From contig JANJXV010000004.1 of assembly GCA_024803745.1 (NCBI GenBank), positions 47,024,858 through 47,088,857 on the forward strand: 64,000 nt of DNA, given 5' to 3'. Origin of the DNA: Megascapheus bottae (lineage: Eukaryota > Chordata > Mammalia > Rodentia > Geomyidae). Below the pieces are notes generated by a model. The model saw nothing but the letters and a program-made list of their open reading frames with translations. It was not told the DNA's origin and did not search any database. The position numbers and the translations under genes were made by a program. Within the stretch, counting starts at the first letter, position 1. Each line of letters begins with the position of its first letter. Below, in pieces: positions 10,978 to 23,236 of the stretch.

Positions 10978-12204
10978 CAAAAAAATCAGAGAAAGTCTGG
11001 ATAAGTGAGACTGTATTAGCCTGCAGAGCTTCTGTATGGCAAAGAACATAGCTAGCAAATTAACTAGAAGGCCTAAAGAGTGGGCTAACCATACCACAGA
11101 CAAAGGCCTCATATCTAAAATATATCAATAGCTCAAAAAATTGAATCACTCCGAAACTAATCTCCAAACAAACAACCATCCCATTAAGAGATGGGGCAAA
11201 GACTTAAAAGAGAGACTTCTCTGAAGAAGAAATAATAATGGCCTATAGACACATGAAGAAATGCTCCACATCTCTGGCCATAAAAGAAATGCAAATCAAA
11301 ACAACTCTAAGATTCCACCTCATTCCAGTTAGAATGGCCATGATCAAGAAAACTAATAACAACAGATGCTGGTGGGGATGTGGCCAGGAGGGATCAATAC
11401 TACACTGTTGGTGGGAGTGCAAACTCATTTAACCACTATGGAAAGCAGTATGGCAGTTCCTCAAAAGACTAAACATAGACTCCCCTATGACCCAGCAATT
11501 CTACTCCTTGGCATTGACCCAATCACCCAGAAACAAGGACATACTAAATCCACTAGCAAAATGATGTTCATTGTAGCACTACTTATCATAGCAAAGATAT
11601 GGAACCAACCCAGATGACCCTCAGTTGATGAGTGGATCAACAAGATGTGGTATTTATACACAATGGAATTCTATGCTGCTGTCCGAAAGAAAGACATTGC
11701 CCCATTTGTTAGGAAATGGAAAGACTTAGAAAAGATCATATTAAGTGAAGCAAGCCAGATGCAAAGGAACATTGGCCCAATGGTTTCCCTCATTGGCATA
11801 ATCAGTAGAAATTTTGGGCTCTCCTAGCAAGATTTACAATACAACAAAACCTAGATACATAAGGCCATATAGTATGAAAGGACCTCCAGGATATAGAAAC
11901 AAAAGCCATATAATGAGTGAGTGTTGTCCTTAATGTACTATGTTATCTCTCATCTCTTTTGCTTTCCCTTGGTTATCTCATATTATTACAGTATTTCACC
12001 TTGTTATCCGATATGCTGGACATATGCTTATTTGGTTATTTGAAACAGGATAGGGAAGGGGGGAAATCAAGATGGGGGGTGGTGGGAGGGAAATGGGGAC
12101 CAAGTCATGAGAAAGGGTATCAATGTTTGTAAAGTAATACACCTTCTGTCTGGTGAATATAGTGTAACCTTTCTATTAATTATAATAAAAATATATGGAA
12201 AAAT
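10978..12204 (+). mobile_element. 5'-truncated L1, lineage A
   Basis: Covers the last part of ORF2 and the 3' UTR. The protein trace includes the Cys/His-rich C-terminal region ([17 protein letters not shown] around 11376-11428) and a last frame 11645-11827 (residues MWYLYTMEFYAAVRKKDIAP), broken by frameshifts. The 3' UTR has the G-rich tract at 12050-12100 and ends TTATAATAAAAATATATGG. It is dead on arrival (5' truncated) and flanked by a 14 bp TSD. Confidence 0.92.
11238..11827 (+). pseudogene. L1 ORF2 C-terminal remnant
   Basis: Three overlapping frames (11238-11432, 11366-11617, 11645-11827) together trace the end of ORF2p, including the Cys-rich domain that binds L1 RNA in active elements. 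Frameshifts separate them. With no endonuclease or reverse transcriptase portion it has no function. Confidence 0.85.
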
Positions 12205-12218
12205 GAAATATGTGTATA

Positions 12219-13006
12219 TATGAATATATATTCATCCATTCATGTTCATGTAGGAACAATGAATAATTTTGCATCCTAAAGTCCACTAAGATAATGTAAA
12301 TATTGAAACATGAAACATCTAGGCAGCAAAATTAAAGTGCAATAAGTATTGAAAAGTTATGGTGAATTGAAAGGCAAGAGTTTAAGTTCAATAATAAAGT
12401 ACTATCTTACTGTTCATAAGATCTTATGTTCAGATTTCAGCACCAAGAGGGAAATAAAAAAATTAATATGGATCATATGCTTCATTTAAAAAATAAAATT
12501 AGCCAACCTTACTTTGGTTGTAAGTTAAATAAATATAAAGAAAGAATACCCTTCAAGGATATTTTGTCAGGTATACATTTTAAATGCAAACAACACATTA
12601 AGTCATAATAGATACAGGACATGATAAGGAGGAACATCTGATATAATATTTATTTTCTAATTCTTACATGAATAATATCATGCAAAGCCTCCTTTAGAGA
12701 TTTGCTTTGAAAGATTGTTTAATGGAGACAATCTAAGTATAACATAATAGATGAATAAAAAATTTGGCATGAATTGGAATACAGTTAACTTCAAAAGTAA
12801 ACTTTAGTGCTAGGAATATAACTTCTAAAATGTTTAATATGTTATGTGAAGAATAGATTCCTCAAACATTATTTTTTGTGAGATAATTCTAAAATTTTTA
12901 TTGATTTTTTTTTACTATCTCTGGTACTCTTTGTTCAACGATAGTGAGGTTTAGCAGACTTTAGATATGACTAGAAATTTTTCAATGGAGATTTAGCAAT
13001 TTCAAA

Positions 13007-13037
<31 letters not shown>

Positions 13038-13207
13038 TTCATGCTGACTTACAAATGTAGAGTCAAGGGGCTTTATGTTGCTAACAACCTGGAAATGAAA
13101 AATGTAGAGTTCACATAAGAATGGAAGTGAATGCTTATATGTTAGGAATCAGGCAAACAGGGTATTTGCTAACTTGAACATTTATTTGTGAGGATAAATT
13201 GCTATAA
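12219..13207. other. unique AT-rich sequence with (ATT)n
   Basis: No gene seen. 13008-13037 is an (ATT)n microsatellite. Confidence 0.5.
13008..13037. repeat. (ATT)n microsatellite
   Basis: About ten ATT units. Confidence 0.95.
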
Positions 13208-13347
13208 AAATTTCCCTTATGTGGACACTGGAATTTGCTATTTTAGCCACTTGGGAAACTAAGATATGGATTGCCTTTTTGCCTTTCGAGGCCAGCTGAG
13301 GTAGAAAGATAGAAAAAGATGAGACACCTTATCAATCAATATCTCTG

Positions 13348-13546
13348 TAGGTAGCATGTACCTATCGTCCTAGTTATGACAAGAAACCTGAAAATAGGTG
13401 GATCACTATCCAAGTGTAAATCCTGGGAGGGAAGTAATTGAGTGCACATCTGAAAAAATAAATAATGAAGGCTGGAGGTGCCACTGAGAGTTGTAACACC
13501 CACCTAGCAAATTGAAAGCCCTTAGTTCACACTTCTGTACTGTTGA
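13348..13546 (+). mobile_element. diverged B1-dID-like SINE
   Basis: CATGTACCTATCGTCCTAGT, then AGGTGGATCACTATCCAAGT, followed by GGCTGGAGGTGCCACTGAGA and CCTAGCAAATTGAAAGCCC, has the order of a B1 head joined to an ID-like tail. It is old; 13210-13330 may be another B1 scrap. Confidence 0.4.
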
Positions 13547-15486
13547 AAGAAAATGTCCCTTTAGTAAATATTGGATTTTGTGTTGCTTAGTATATATATT
13601 AATATTATTATTATCAAAATATCTAATATCATTTTCCATTTATGTAAATCTAACTATATACAATTATCAAAAACACACACATTAATAGATAGAATGAATA
13701 TATCTTCTGCTGCAATATCTATTTGTCTAACTGAAATAACAAATCTAGATTAATTATCTTTGTTACTTGTGGCCAAACCTCCTTTTGGGCCCTCTTTTAA
13801 AATGATTTTTATTAGAGATAATCGTCCAGCTATATAAGAAGATATATTTCTATTTTATTTTCAGGCAGAAATACAAGGAGGAAGTTACTGCATTTATTTC
13901 TAAACTTTACGTGTAGACAGTTTAGTATCATACTCTCATTACAGACTGTGGCCCATAAAAATCATGGCCCTGTTTCCTGATTGGAAGCATTGATGGCTAT
14001 TTATAGGGCCACATAAATCAGGTTGAACAATTTGTTTTGTTCAATAGTCTTTTTTGAATTAAAGAATTTATTCTGCACATTAAAATAAGAAGGGGTGGTA
14101 GACCTGTCTGTTGAGGAATTATTTTTAACTATTCATAAAAAATTTATTTTTCCTAATGTAAGAGAAAAGATGTAAAATTTACCAAAATACAGGGATCCAG
14201 AGAAATGAGAATATTGTCCATAGACTACTCCTATGCTACTATATGTTCCTGATCATGACTTCCATAACAATATGTAAAACAGGCTCAGAAACATATCTCA
14301 CCATTATGTATAATTTGGCACGTACTTAGAGGAGTATCAAGTGTTATCCAACAAATACATAGGCTTATTCTGTAATTCAATATTTTGGTTAAACCCTTAG
14401 CATGAATAATCTAAACAACATTGTACTTTAAGTACATTTCATCTTTCATAGGAATCATCTAATCAATAATTGCTATTACAATCCTTTAACGCATTTGATG
14501 ATTCTTAGTTTATTATCAAAAGGCAATATTTTGTGTGCCATGATACTCTTTGATGTAGTAGTTAAAATACAAACAGTTTTTATTGTATAGGACTTGACCA
14601 TCTTTTGAGAAAGAATAGTCAACAAAGAAAAATGTCGAAGTCATAGAGAATATTTTACAATAAAATAGAAAGAGGCTGTAGACAGGAAGGTACCTAACTT
14701 AGTTTTAGAAAGCTAATGGCAGACTGTCTGATAAAGGACCTATCAGTTAAGATGAAAACAACAAGAGCAGAATATGTTTATCAGCCTTCAGTTGGAAGAA
14801 AATATTTCTAACAGAGGTAGAACTTTTAAGTTTGCATATCCAAATGTCTCTATATATTAATATTAAAAAGAATGGACCATCATTTTGTATTCTTCTCTCT
14901 TCATTCAAAAGAATACCAAACTTTTATTGCAGGACACTCGGCATTAATGCAATTCCACATTTATTAATGTTTTATTGTAGACTGAAACTCTAATAAATAA
15001 AATACTAACATGCTAATAAGTAGAAGTTCTATGCAGAACTTCATTGTTTCAAGTCTTTTGAACCATACACAGTGCTGTATAGCCTGGGTGTCTCCATAAA
15101 AACTTACATATTGCATCATGTATTAAGAGGGTGTTTTAGAGGCAAAAAAGTGGCAGAAATTGAGCCCCTAAGAGAAAGAATCAACCTCTTCAGCTTCCAT
15201 CATATTAGGACAAAGCAGAAAAGGCCATGGAAACAGATCCAGCCCTCACCACATGCCACATCTATTGTTTGTGGATTTCCCAGCCCTGCCCCCAAACTGT
15301 GAAGAGTAAAACAGTTTTTGCAAGTCCCCCACACTATAAGATTTTGTTAAACAAGTCTGAATGTAACAAGACTCCAATTATCATGCAAGTTCTTTCAGGC
15401 TAGCACTTCATTTTACTTCTGTCTTGCCCTCACATATAGAATGCTGCTCTGGAAATAGGATATGCTATTGTAAATGTGTTCAAAAT
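13547..15486. other. unique AT-rich sequence
   Basis: Almost 2 kb with no recognised repeat. A 76-codon frame at 15072-15302 (plus) has no motif. Confidence 0.45.
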
Positions 15487-15675
15487 GCCATTCCTGGACC
15501 TTGGACTCAGGGCCTGATCACTGTCCCTGAGCTTTCTCAAGGCTGGAGCTCTACCTCTTCAGCAACAGCACCACTTCTGGCTTTTTTTTTATGTATGTGG
15601 TACCAAAGAATCGAACTGGTGTCTTAGTGCATGCTAGACAAGCACTCTCACCAATAGGACAAACTCCCAGCCCCA
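15487..15675 (-). mobile_element. IDL-Geo SINE
   Basis: Reversed right monomer (CTTGGACTCAGGGCCTGATC, CTTTCTCAAGGCTGGAGCTC) then reversed left monomer (TATGTATGTGGTACCAAAGA, GCATGCTAGACAAGCACTCT, AACTCCCAGCCCC). Confidence 0.85.
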
Positions 15676-15903
15676 TTTATTTTATTTTTAAGTTGCTTTA
15701 CCAATGTAGTATTTTCAATTATAAGAAATAAATGCCATTGTGCTATTGAATATATAGGTTTTATCTCATTGTTGATTACATAAGAAATTTATTTCTTAGA
15801 GAATTACATGACTCTTATAATAGCTATAAACTAATGAGATGCTAAATCAGAAAAATGTTATATTATAAATTTATTATACATACATTTCTATTAGAAATGC
15901 ATT

Positions 15904-15940
15904 TATTTGTTTGTTTGTTTGCTTGCTTGCTTGTTTATTT
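15904..15940. repeat. (TTTG/TTGC)n microsatellite
   Basis: Tetranucleotide run directly next to a minus-strand SINE; on the minus strand it is the CAAA/GCAA-type tail of that element. Confidence 0.85.
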
Positions 15941-15942
15941 TT

Positions 15943-16133
15943 TCTAGGTCCTCAGGTTGGAATGCAAGGCCTGGACGCTGTCCCAAGCTTCTACCACTTG
16001 AGCCACAGCACCACATTTATTGGAAATAAGGCCTAACTCTCTTACTTGTCCCCACTTGGGGGCCTTGGACTGGCTTTGAACCTTGATCATCAGATCTCAG
16101 CTAAGATTTCAGGCATGAACCACTGGCATCTAG
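15943..16133 (-). mobile_element. B1-Geo dimeric SINE
   Basis: Reversed right half (GCAAGGCCTGGACGCTGTCC, TACCACTTGAGCCACAGCAC) then reversed B1 half (GGACTGGCTTTGAACCTTGA, TCATCAGATCTCAGCTAAGA, ATTTCAGGCATGAACCACTG). Confidence 0.85.
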
Positions 16134-16441
16134 TATATAAAGACTTATTTAAAAGAAACAAAAGCAGCACCTTCAATTAAAGTAGGAAGCCCCTGCTATA
16201 TTTCTTCATTGTTAAGGACTTGGAATATTGTCCATTGGGCTTTGGGGTTTTTAAGATGTTAGGCAAAGAAATTGCAGTTATGTTTGAATTCCTTCCTATC
16301 CGATGAAAATAAATTTAAACATTTTTAGATACATTTCTCTATGTAAGAAATTTGGAGTTTCAGCAAATGGAAATGAATTCTCACTGATTTCCAACTACAG
16401 GGTAAAGAAGAGGAGGTTTCTTTATTAAAAACTTCATACTT
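16134..16441. other. unique sequence
   Basis: Nothing recognised. Confidence 0.4.
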
Positions 16442-16534
16442 AGACCCTGGTAGCTCATGCCTGTAATCTTAGGAGGCTGAGATCTGAGAATCACAGTTTG
16501 AAGCCCACATAGAAGAAAAGTCCATGAAACTCTT
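16442..16534 (+). mobile_element. B1-Geo SINE, 5' part, split by an L1
   Basis: TAGCTCATGCCTGTAATCTT, then GGCTGAGATCTGAGAATCAC and GTTTGAAGCCCACATAG, is the B1 half and stops at AAGTCCATGAAACTCTT. The rest of the SINE resumes 7.2 kb away at 23758 after the same 17 bases are repeated. Confidence 0.92.
16518..16534. repeat. TSD, left copy of the full-length L1
   Basis: AAGTCCATGAAACTCTT (17 bp) is repeated without mismatch at 23758-23774. It belongs to the interrupted SINE, so element boundaries are fixed to the base. Confidence 0.95.
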
Positions 16535-16929
16535 TTTTTAATTTTAATTTTTATATATTTTTATTGTAATTAATAGAAGGGTTACATAATATTTGCCAGA
16601 TAGAAGGTGCATTAATTCACATACATTGGTACCCTTTCACATGTTTTGATCCCCATTTCCCTCCCCCCCACTCCCACCCCTCATCTTGTTTTCTCCCCTT
16701 CCCTATCTAATTTCAAATAACCAAATACAAATATATCCGATATATCAGGTAACAAAGTTAGATACTGTAACATTATGAGATAACCAAGGGACAGCAAAAG
16801 AGATGAGAGATAATATAGTACATTAAGGACAACAATCATTTGTTATATGGCTTTTGTTCAATATCCTAGAGGTCCTTTCATTTAGCGTCATACTATATGG
16901 CCTTATGTATCACGATTTTGCTCTATTGC

Positions 16930-19900
16930 AAATCTCTGGTAGGAGAGCCCAAGGTTTCTACTGATTATGATAGATGAGGGAAACCATTGAGCCTAAGTTC
17001 CTTTGAATCTGGCTTACTTCATTCAATATGATTTTTTCTAAGTCTTTCCATTTCCTAACAAATGGGGCGATGTCGTTCTTTCTGACAGCACCATAGAATT
17101 CCATTGTGAACAAATACCACATCGTGTTGTTTCACTAATCAACTAAGGGACATCTAGATTGGTTCCATATCTTTGCTATGGTAAATAGTGCTGCAAACAA
17201 CATTGTTGTGCTAGTGGATTTAGTATGTCCTTGTTTCTGGATGATTGGGTAAATGCCAAGTAGTAGAACTGCTGGGTCATAGGGGAGCTCTATGTTTAGT
17301 CTTTTGAGGAACTGCCATGTTGCTTTCCATAGTGGTTGCACAAGTTTGCACTCCCACCAACAGTGTAGTAGTGATCCCTCCTGGCCACATCCCCTCCAGT
17401 ATCTGTTGTTATTAATTTTCTTGATCCTGGCCATTCTAATTGGAGTGAGGTGGAATCTTAGAGTTGTTTTGATTCACATTTCTTTTATGACCAAAGTTGT
17501 TGAGCATTTCTTCATGTGTCTATAGGCCATTTTTGTTTCTTCTTCAGAGAAGACTCTCTTTAAGTCTTTGGCCCATCTTTTAATGGGATGGTTGTTACTT
17601 TGGAGATTAGTTTTCGAGTGATTCAATTTTTTGAGCTATTGATATATTTTAGATATGAGGCCTTTGTCCATTGTATGGTTGGTGAAGATCTTCTCCCACT
17701 CTGTAGGCTTCCTAATTAATTTACTAGCTATGTCCTTTGCCATACAAAAGCTCTGCAGTATAATGCAGTCCCACTTATCCAGCCTTTCTCTGATTTGTTG
17801 TGATTCTTGGTCCTTACTAAGAAAGTTTCGACCTGTGTCAAGGAGGCCTAGTGTATCTCCTGTTCCTTCTTGTAAAGTTTTCAGTGTGTCAACTTTTACC
17901 TCCAGGTCTTTGATCCATTTGGAGTTAATTCTAGTGCAGGGTGACAAAGAAGGATCCAACTTTACTTTTCTGCAGGTGCTTAACCAGTCTGCCAACACCA
18001 CTTGTTGAAGAGGCTATCTTTCTTCCATTCTATTTTTTTGGCTCCCTTGTCAAAGATTAGGTGGCCTTAGGTCTATGGTTTAATATCTGGGTCCTCAGTT
18101 CTATTCCATTGATCTTCAGGCCTGTTCTTGTGCCAGTACCAAGCTGTTTTGATAATTATAGCTCTGTAATAGAGTCTAAAGTTTGGTATTGAAATTCCTC
18201 CTGCGCTGTTCTTTCTGCTAAGAAGTGTTTTTGCTATACGGGGTCTTTTATTATTCCATATGAAATTTTGGATTGCCTCTTCTATTTCTTTAAAGAATGT
18301 CATTGGGATATTGATGGGTATTGCATTGAATTTGTAGATAGCCTTTGGCAAGATTGCCATTTTCACGATGTTGATTCTTCCAATCCAGGAGCATGGGAGG
18401 TTTTTCCATTTCCTCAGTTCTGCTTTAATTTCCTTTTTTAGGGTTTGAAAGTCTTCATCAAAAAGGTCCTTTACATTCTTAGTTTAGGTAATTCCTAGCT
18501 ACTTTATTTTCTTTAGGCTATTGCAAAAGGAGTTGCTTTCCTGATTGTTGCCTCATTCCTCTCACTCTTGGAGTAGAGGAAGGAAGTTGATTTTTGAGGG
18601 TTAATTTTATACCCTGCTACCCTTCCAAAGTTTTGAATCAGCTCAAGGAGCTTGGGAGGAGAGTCTATAGGATTCTTTATATACAGAATCATGTCATCTG
18701 CAAAGAGGGAAAGTTTTACTTCCTCTTTCCCTCTTTGGATCCCCTTTATGCTTCCTTCTTGCCTTATTGCACTGGCTAGGAATTCTAGTACTATGTTAAA
18801 GAGGAGTGGAGAGAGTGGGCATCCTTGTCTCGTTCCTGATTTTAGAGGGAATGGCTTTGGCTTTTCGCCATGAAGTATAATACTAGCTGTGGGTTTGTCA
18901 TACACAGCCTTTATTGTATTGAGGAATGTTCCATGGATTCCTAGTTTCTCCAGAGCTTTTAACATAAAGGGGTGTTGGATCTTGTCAAATGCCTTTTCTG
19001 TATCTATTGAGACAAACATGTTATTTTTGTCCTTGCTCCTGCTGATGTGTTGAATTATATTAATTGATTTGCCTATGTTGAACCAGCTTTGCCTCCCTGT
19101 GATGAATCCTGTTTGATTATAGTGTATAATTTATTGATGAGTTATTGTAGACGGTTGGCCAGTATTTTGTTAAGAAGTTTTACATCGATGTTCCTCAAAG
19201 AAATAGGTCTATAGTTCTCTTTGTTTGATGAATCTCTGTCTGGTTTGGGAATGAGGGTTATACTGGCTTCATAGAATGAGTTTGGTAAAGAACCTTCATT
19301 TTCAATTTCGTTGAAGATCTTGAAGAGTATTGATGTGAGCTCTGCTTTGAAGACCTTATAGAATTCAGTTGTGAATCCATCTTTTCTTAGGTGGAAGGTC
19401 TCTTATTGCCATTTCATTTTCAGTGCTTGAAATAAGCCTGTTTAGTTGGGTTAGTTCTTCTTGGTTCAGTGTGGGTACGTTAATATTGGCTAGGAATTCA
19501 TCCATTCTTCTAGATTCTCAAATTTGTTGGCGTAAAGGTTTGAGATGTATTCCTTCATGATACTTTGGATCTTGATAGGTTCTGTCATGATATTGCCATT
19601 TTCTTCTGTGATTTTGTTTATTTTGGTATGCTCCCTTTTTTTTTGGTAAGATTCGCTAAGGGTTTGTTAATTTTGTTAATTCTTACAATGAACTAACTCC
19701 TTGTTTTGTTGATTTTTCTATAGTTTTTTTTTTTGGATTCCAATTCATTTAATTATGCTTTGATTGTAATAATTTGCTTCCTTCCATTGGGATTAGGGTT
19801 GGCTTGTTGCTCTTTTTCCAGGAGCTTAAGGTGACACATTAAATTGTTGGTTTGCGATTTTTCCAATTTGTTATTGTAGGCACTCGGCGCTATAAATTTT

Positions 19901-20790
19901 CCTCTGAGTACTGCCTTTGCCGTGTCCCAAAGGAGCTGGTATTTTGTGTGCTCCTTTTTGTTAAATTTCGTAAACTGTTGGATTTCTGTTCTGATCTCTT
20001 CGATGACCCATTGGTGATTCAGCAATGTGTTGTTCAATCTCCATGAGTTACAGGGATTTGGTTGGTGGAGTTGTGTGTTCAGTTCCATTTTGATGCCCTT
20101 GTGGTCTGAGAGAGTGCAGGAAATAATTTCAGTGTTTCTGAATCTGTCCAGGTTTGTTTTATGGCCTAAAATGTGGTCTATTTTGGAAAATGATCCATGT
20201 GCTGCGGAAAAAAAAAACATATATCGTGTTGTTGCTGGATGGAATAATCTTGAGATGTCTGTTAAATCTAGTTGGTCTATACAGTTGTTCATTTCTAAGG
20301 TTTCTCTGTTGAGTTTTTGCCTTGTTGAGCTGTCCATAGGTGAGAGTGGTGTGTTAAGGTCACCAACAATCACTGTGTTTCGATCTATGTATGGTTTCAG
20401 TGAAAGTAAAGTTTGCTTGATGAAGTTCGGAGCTCCGGGATTAGGTTTGTAGATATTTAGGATGGTTATGTCCTCCTGGAGGAAAGATCCCTTCAGTAGT
20501 ATATAGTAACCTTCTTTGTCTTTTCTCACTAATTTTAGTTTGAAGTCTATTTTGTCTGATATGAGGATGGCAACTCCAGCCTGTTTATGGGGGCCATTAG
20601 CTTGATAGCGTTTATTCCAACCTCTCACTTTCAAAAAATGTTTGTTTTATTGGGTAAGATGTGTCTCTTAAAGACAGCAGAATGTTGGATCTTGCTTTTT
20701 GATCCAACTAGATAATCTATGTCATTTAATTGGAGAGTTAAGTCCATTGATATTGAGAGTCAGGATTGAGAAATATTTATTAGTTCCTGC
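16930..20790 (-). pseudogene. L1 ORF2 (endonuclease-reverse transcriptase) pseudogene
   Basis: An intact ORF2p nicks the target with an APE-like endonuclease and primes reverse transcription from the nick. Here it survives as pieces. 19753-20634 (293 codons): endonuclease with GDLN at residues 91-94, KID at 151-153 and SDH at 176-178, matching expected catalytic positions. 18513-19019 (168 codons): reverse transcriptase core with SIDTEKAFD near the start, [14 protein letters not shown] at 61-74 and FADD at 106-109. 18073-18366 and 17636-18001: downstream region. 17135-17434: Cys/His-rich C-terminus ([17 protein letters not shown]). The beginning, about 20640-20790, has the LNINGLNSPIK-type start but is followed by in-frame stops, one just before the ETH motif. 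19020-19752 is frameshifted. Non-functional. Confidence 0.93.
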
Positions 20791-20841
20791 CATTTTTAGA
20801 GGCTTTCATTTGGGCCTGTGTCTTGGTAGTTTTTGTGGTAC

Positions 20842-22027
20842 TTAGATGTTATGAAGTTTAGGTGCCATGTCTTTCTTTGTGTTACATTTTTGTTGGTTTT
20901 CTATGTGTAGAATGTCTTTGAGAATTTTCTGTAATGTAGGTTTTGTTGCTATATAATGTTGCAGGTTTTCCCTGGAATGGAATATTTTTATTGTTCCCTC
21001 AGTTATGAATGAGAGCTTAGCTGGGTACAGTATTCTTGGTTGGTAGTTATTTGACTTCAGGACATGACATATATCCTTCCAATCTCTTATTGCTTGCATG
21101 GTCTCTGCTGAGAAATCTGGGGTTATTCTGATTGGTTTGTCTTTATAGGTGATTGTTCTCTTCTCCCTCGCTTCTTTTAGGATCCTATCTTTGGTCTCTG
21201 TTGATCCTGTTTCGATTATGATGTGGTGGTGGGATGTCCTTTTCTGATCAGGTCTGTTTGGGGTTCTAAAAGCTTCTTGTATCTGGATGGGCCTGCCCTT
21301 CTGGATATTGGGAAGTTCTCTGAGATGATTCCCTGAAGTATATTTCCAATACCATTGACCTCTTTCTCCAGACCCTCTTCAATACCAATTAGCCTTAAGT
21401 TAGGCTTCCTAATTGTATCTTGGCTCTCCTGTAGCGTTTTCTCATATTTCCTAGATTTGAATTGACTAATTTTCTGTTCTTTGTCTATAACAACTAAATT
21501 ATCTTCAACCCGGAAATTCTCTCTTCTGCATTGTCTAACCTGCTATCGAAGCTATCTACTTTATTCTTCATCTCCCTTGCTTCTAATTGCTCATTTTTGC
21601 TGCCTTGCATCTCTTGTTTTAGATCATGTATGGATTTCTTTAGCTCCTTGATTTCCATTTGAGAGGTTAGCTCAGCTGCTTTATTCTCTTTGGACATTTG
21701 TTGGAGTTCAGTCACCTTTTTGTTTTTGGATTCTATGAATTTGTCCATTTTTCTTTGAAAAACCTTTATTATGGCCTCCTTTATGGCTTCCCCTTTTTCA
21801 CATATCACCTTGTTTGTGGTTTCCTCTTGTTTAGCTGTGGCTTCCTCCTTTATCTCTTTCTTTATGTTTCCACACTTTTCATTAATGATGTTTATCAATT
21901 GTATTTGTATAGCACTTTGAAGACTCTCCTCTAGATTTGCCACTGACTGCTCCATTGCCTGTTTATGTTGGGTGGGAGATGCTGTTCCTTGATTTGACAT
22001 TTTTCTGGAGTTTCTTGTTCTGCCCAT
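20842..22027 (-). pseudogene. L1 ORF1 (RNA-binding chaperone) pseudogene
   Basis: ORF1p normally trimerises through a coiled coil and coats L1 RNA. The first fragment (21494-22027, 177 codons) starts at MGRTRNSRK just after the 5' UTR and carries a long charged heptad region from about residue 90 to 175, ending in the conserved DNAEERISGL signature. The frame is then lost. 21100-21493 carries the RRM region in other frames. The last fragment (20842-21099, 85 codons) is the C-terminal domain with NYQPRILYPAKLSF at residues 18-31. The whole would be of usual L1 ORF1 length, about 390 codons, but is broken. Confidence 0.9.
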
Positions 22028-22664
22028 TTGAAAATGGGAGCAAAATTAATACTAAACAAGATTATAATTTTTCAGATATAACCAACCTAGACCTTTTTAG
22101 TTGGCTGACAATATATGTGCGGTGTTTTAGATTGGTCATATCACACACAAATCTAATACATAGAAATCTAATACAATTACAGATGACCAATTTATGATCA
22201 AAACAGTAAGCCCCTCAAGCCAATCTCTATGATATTTAAGTCCCTCTGGACCTAGAGTATAATTGAACACCTAAATACACAGCATTGGTCAACAACAAAT
22301 GTAGATCCATGCATTATAAGAGTTTAAGGATGAACAGAGGACCAGAGATAGAAAAATAATATGAAAGATGACAAGGTAGGTAGGAAAAGAATAATACAGG
22401 AATGTAAGATTAGTATAGTAGTGAAAAAAGGTATCATTTAAGGATAACTGACCTGAAGTGATAGACAGGTAGAGTATTTGAGTAGAAAGTTTAGATGAAC
22501 TTAGATAAAACTTATGAAAATAAGAAGAGTAATAAGAAGAATATATAGAGAAAAGAGGGAGGTAGGTATAGGAGATTTCAATGATACAAATTTAAAAAAA
22601 TAGAAACAAAACAACAAAATAAAAGAAAACAGAGCACACACACACACAAAACAAAAAGACACAG

Positions 22665-22693
22665 AAACAAACAAACAAACAAACAAACAAACA
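22665..22693. repeat. (CAAA)n microsatellite inside the L1 5' UTR
   Basis: About seven CAAA units, within the A-rich part of the 5' UTR. Confidence 0.9.
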
Positions 22694-23236
22694 AAAAAGA
22701 ACAGGTGGGGGGATGTTCCTCACTGTTCTGAGTTCTTACCCAAAGATACTAGAGTTGAGAACCAGGAGTTTAAAAAGCAGGTGACTGTACCAGTACGGAT
22801 ATCCTTTTTATTCAGACTATACCCAGAGATGTCACTGTGTTTCTAGGAATGACCACAGTGACAGCACGTTTGCGGGAAAAGAGAGGAGAAGAAAAAAAAA
22901 GGAATGAATCATAGCATTAGGAAAAAAGGTGTAGGTTAAGTGGCAAAGAGAAAAATAAGAACATCTAAAAATGCAAATGAAATGGGGTAGAAGAAAAAAA
23001 AGTATTCTTCAGTTTTTTTTTTTTTGTAGGGGGGCAGGATAGTGTCTCCACTAAATTCACGATCTAAACACTTCACAAAGTCTTTTTCTCTTGTAATTTG
23101 GCTCTGCAGTTTTTTGGATGAGATTGCTTGTTTGGTAAAACAAAGTTGAAAGACGTTTACCAGGTCTGCAGGCGGCGCAGGGGGATGGACTTCAGCAGCA
23201 CTGGGATCTCTGGGAACACCTTTGCCAGTTAGAAAG

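Noticed and set aside
20027..20452. 141-codon frame on plus
   Set aside because: Exact antisense of the L1 endonuclease region; a shadow frame.
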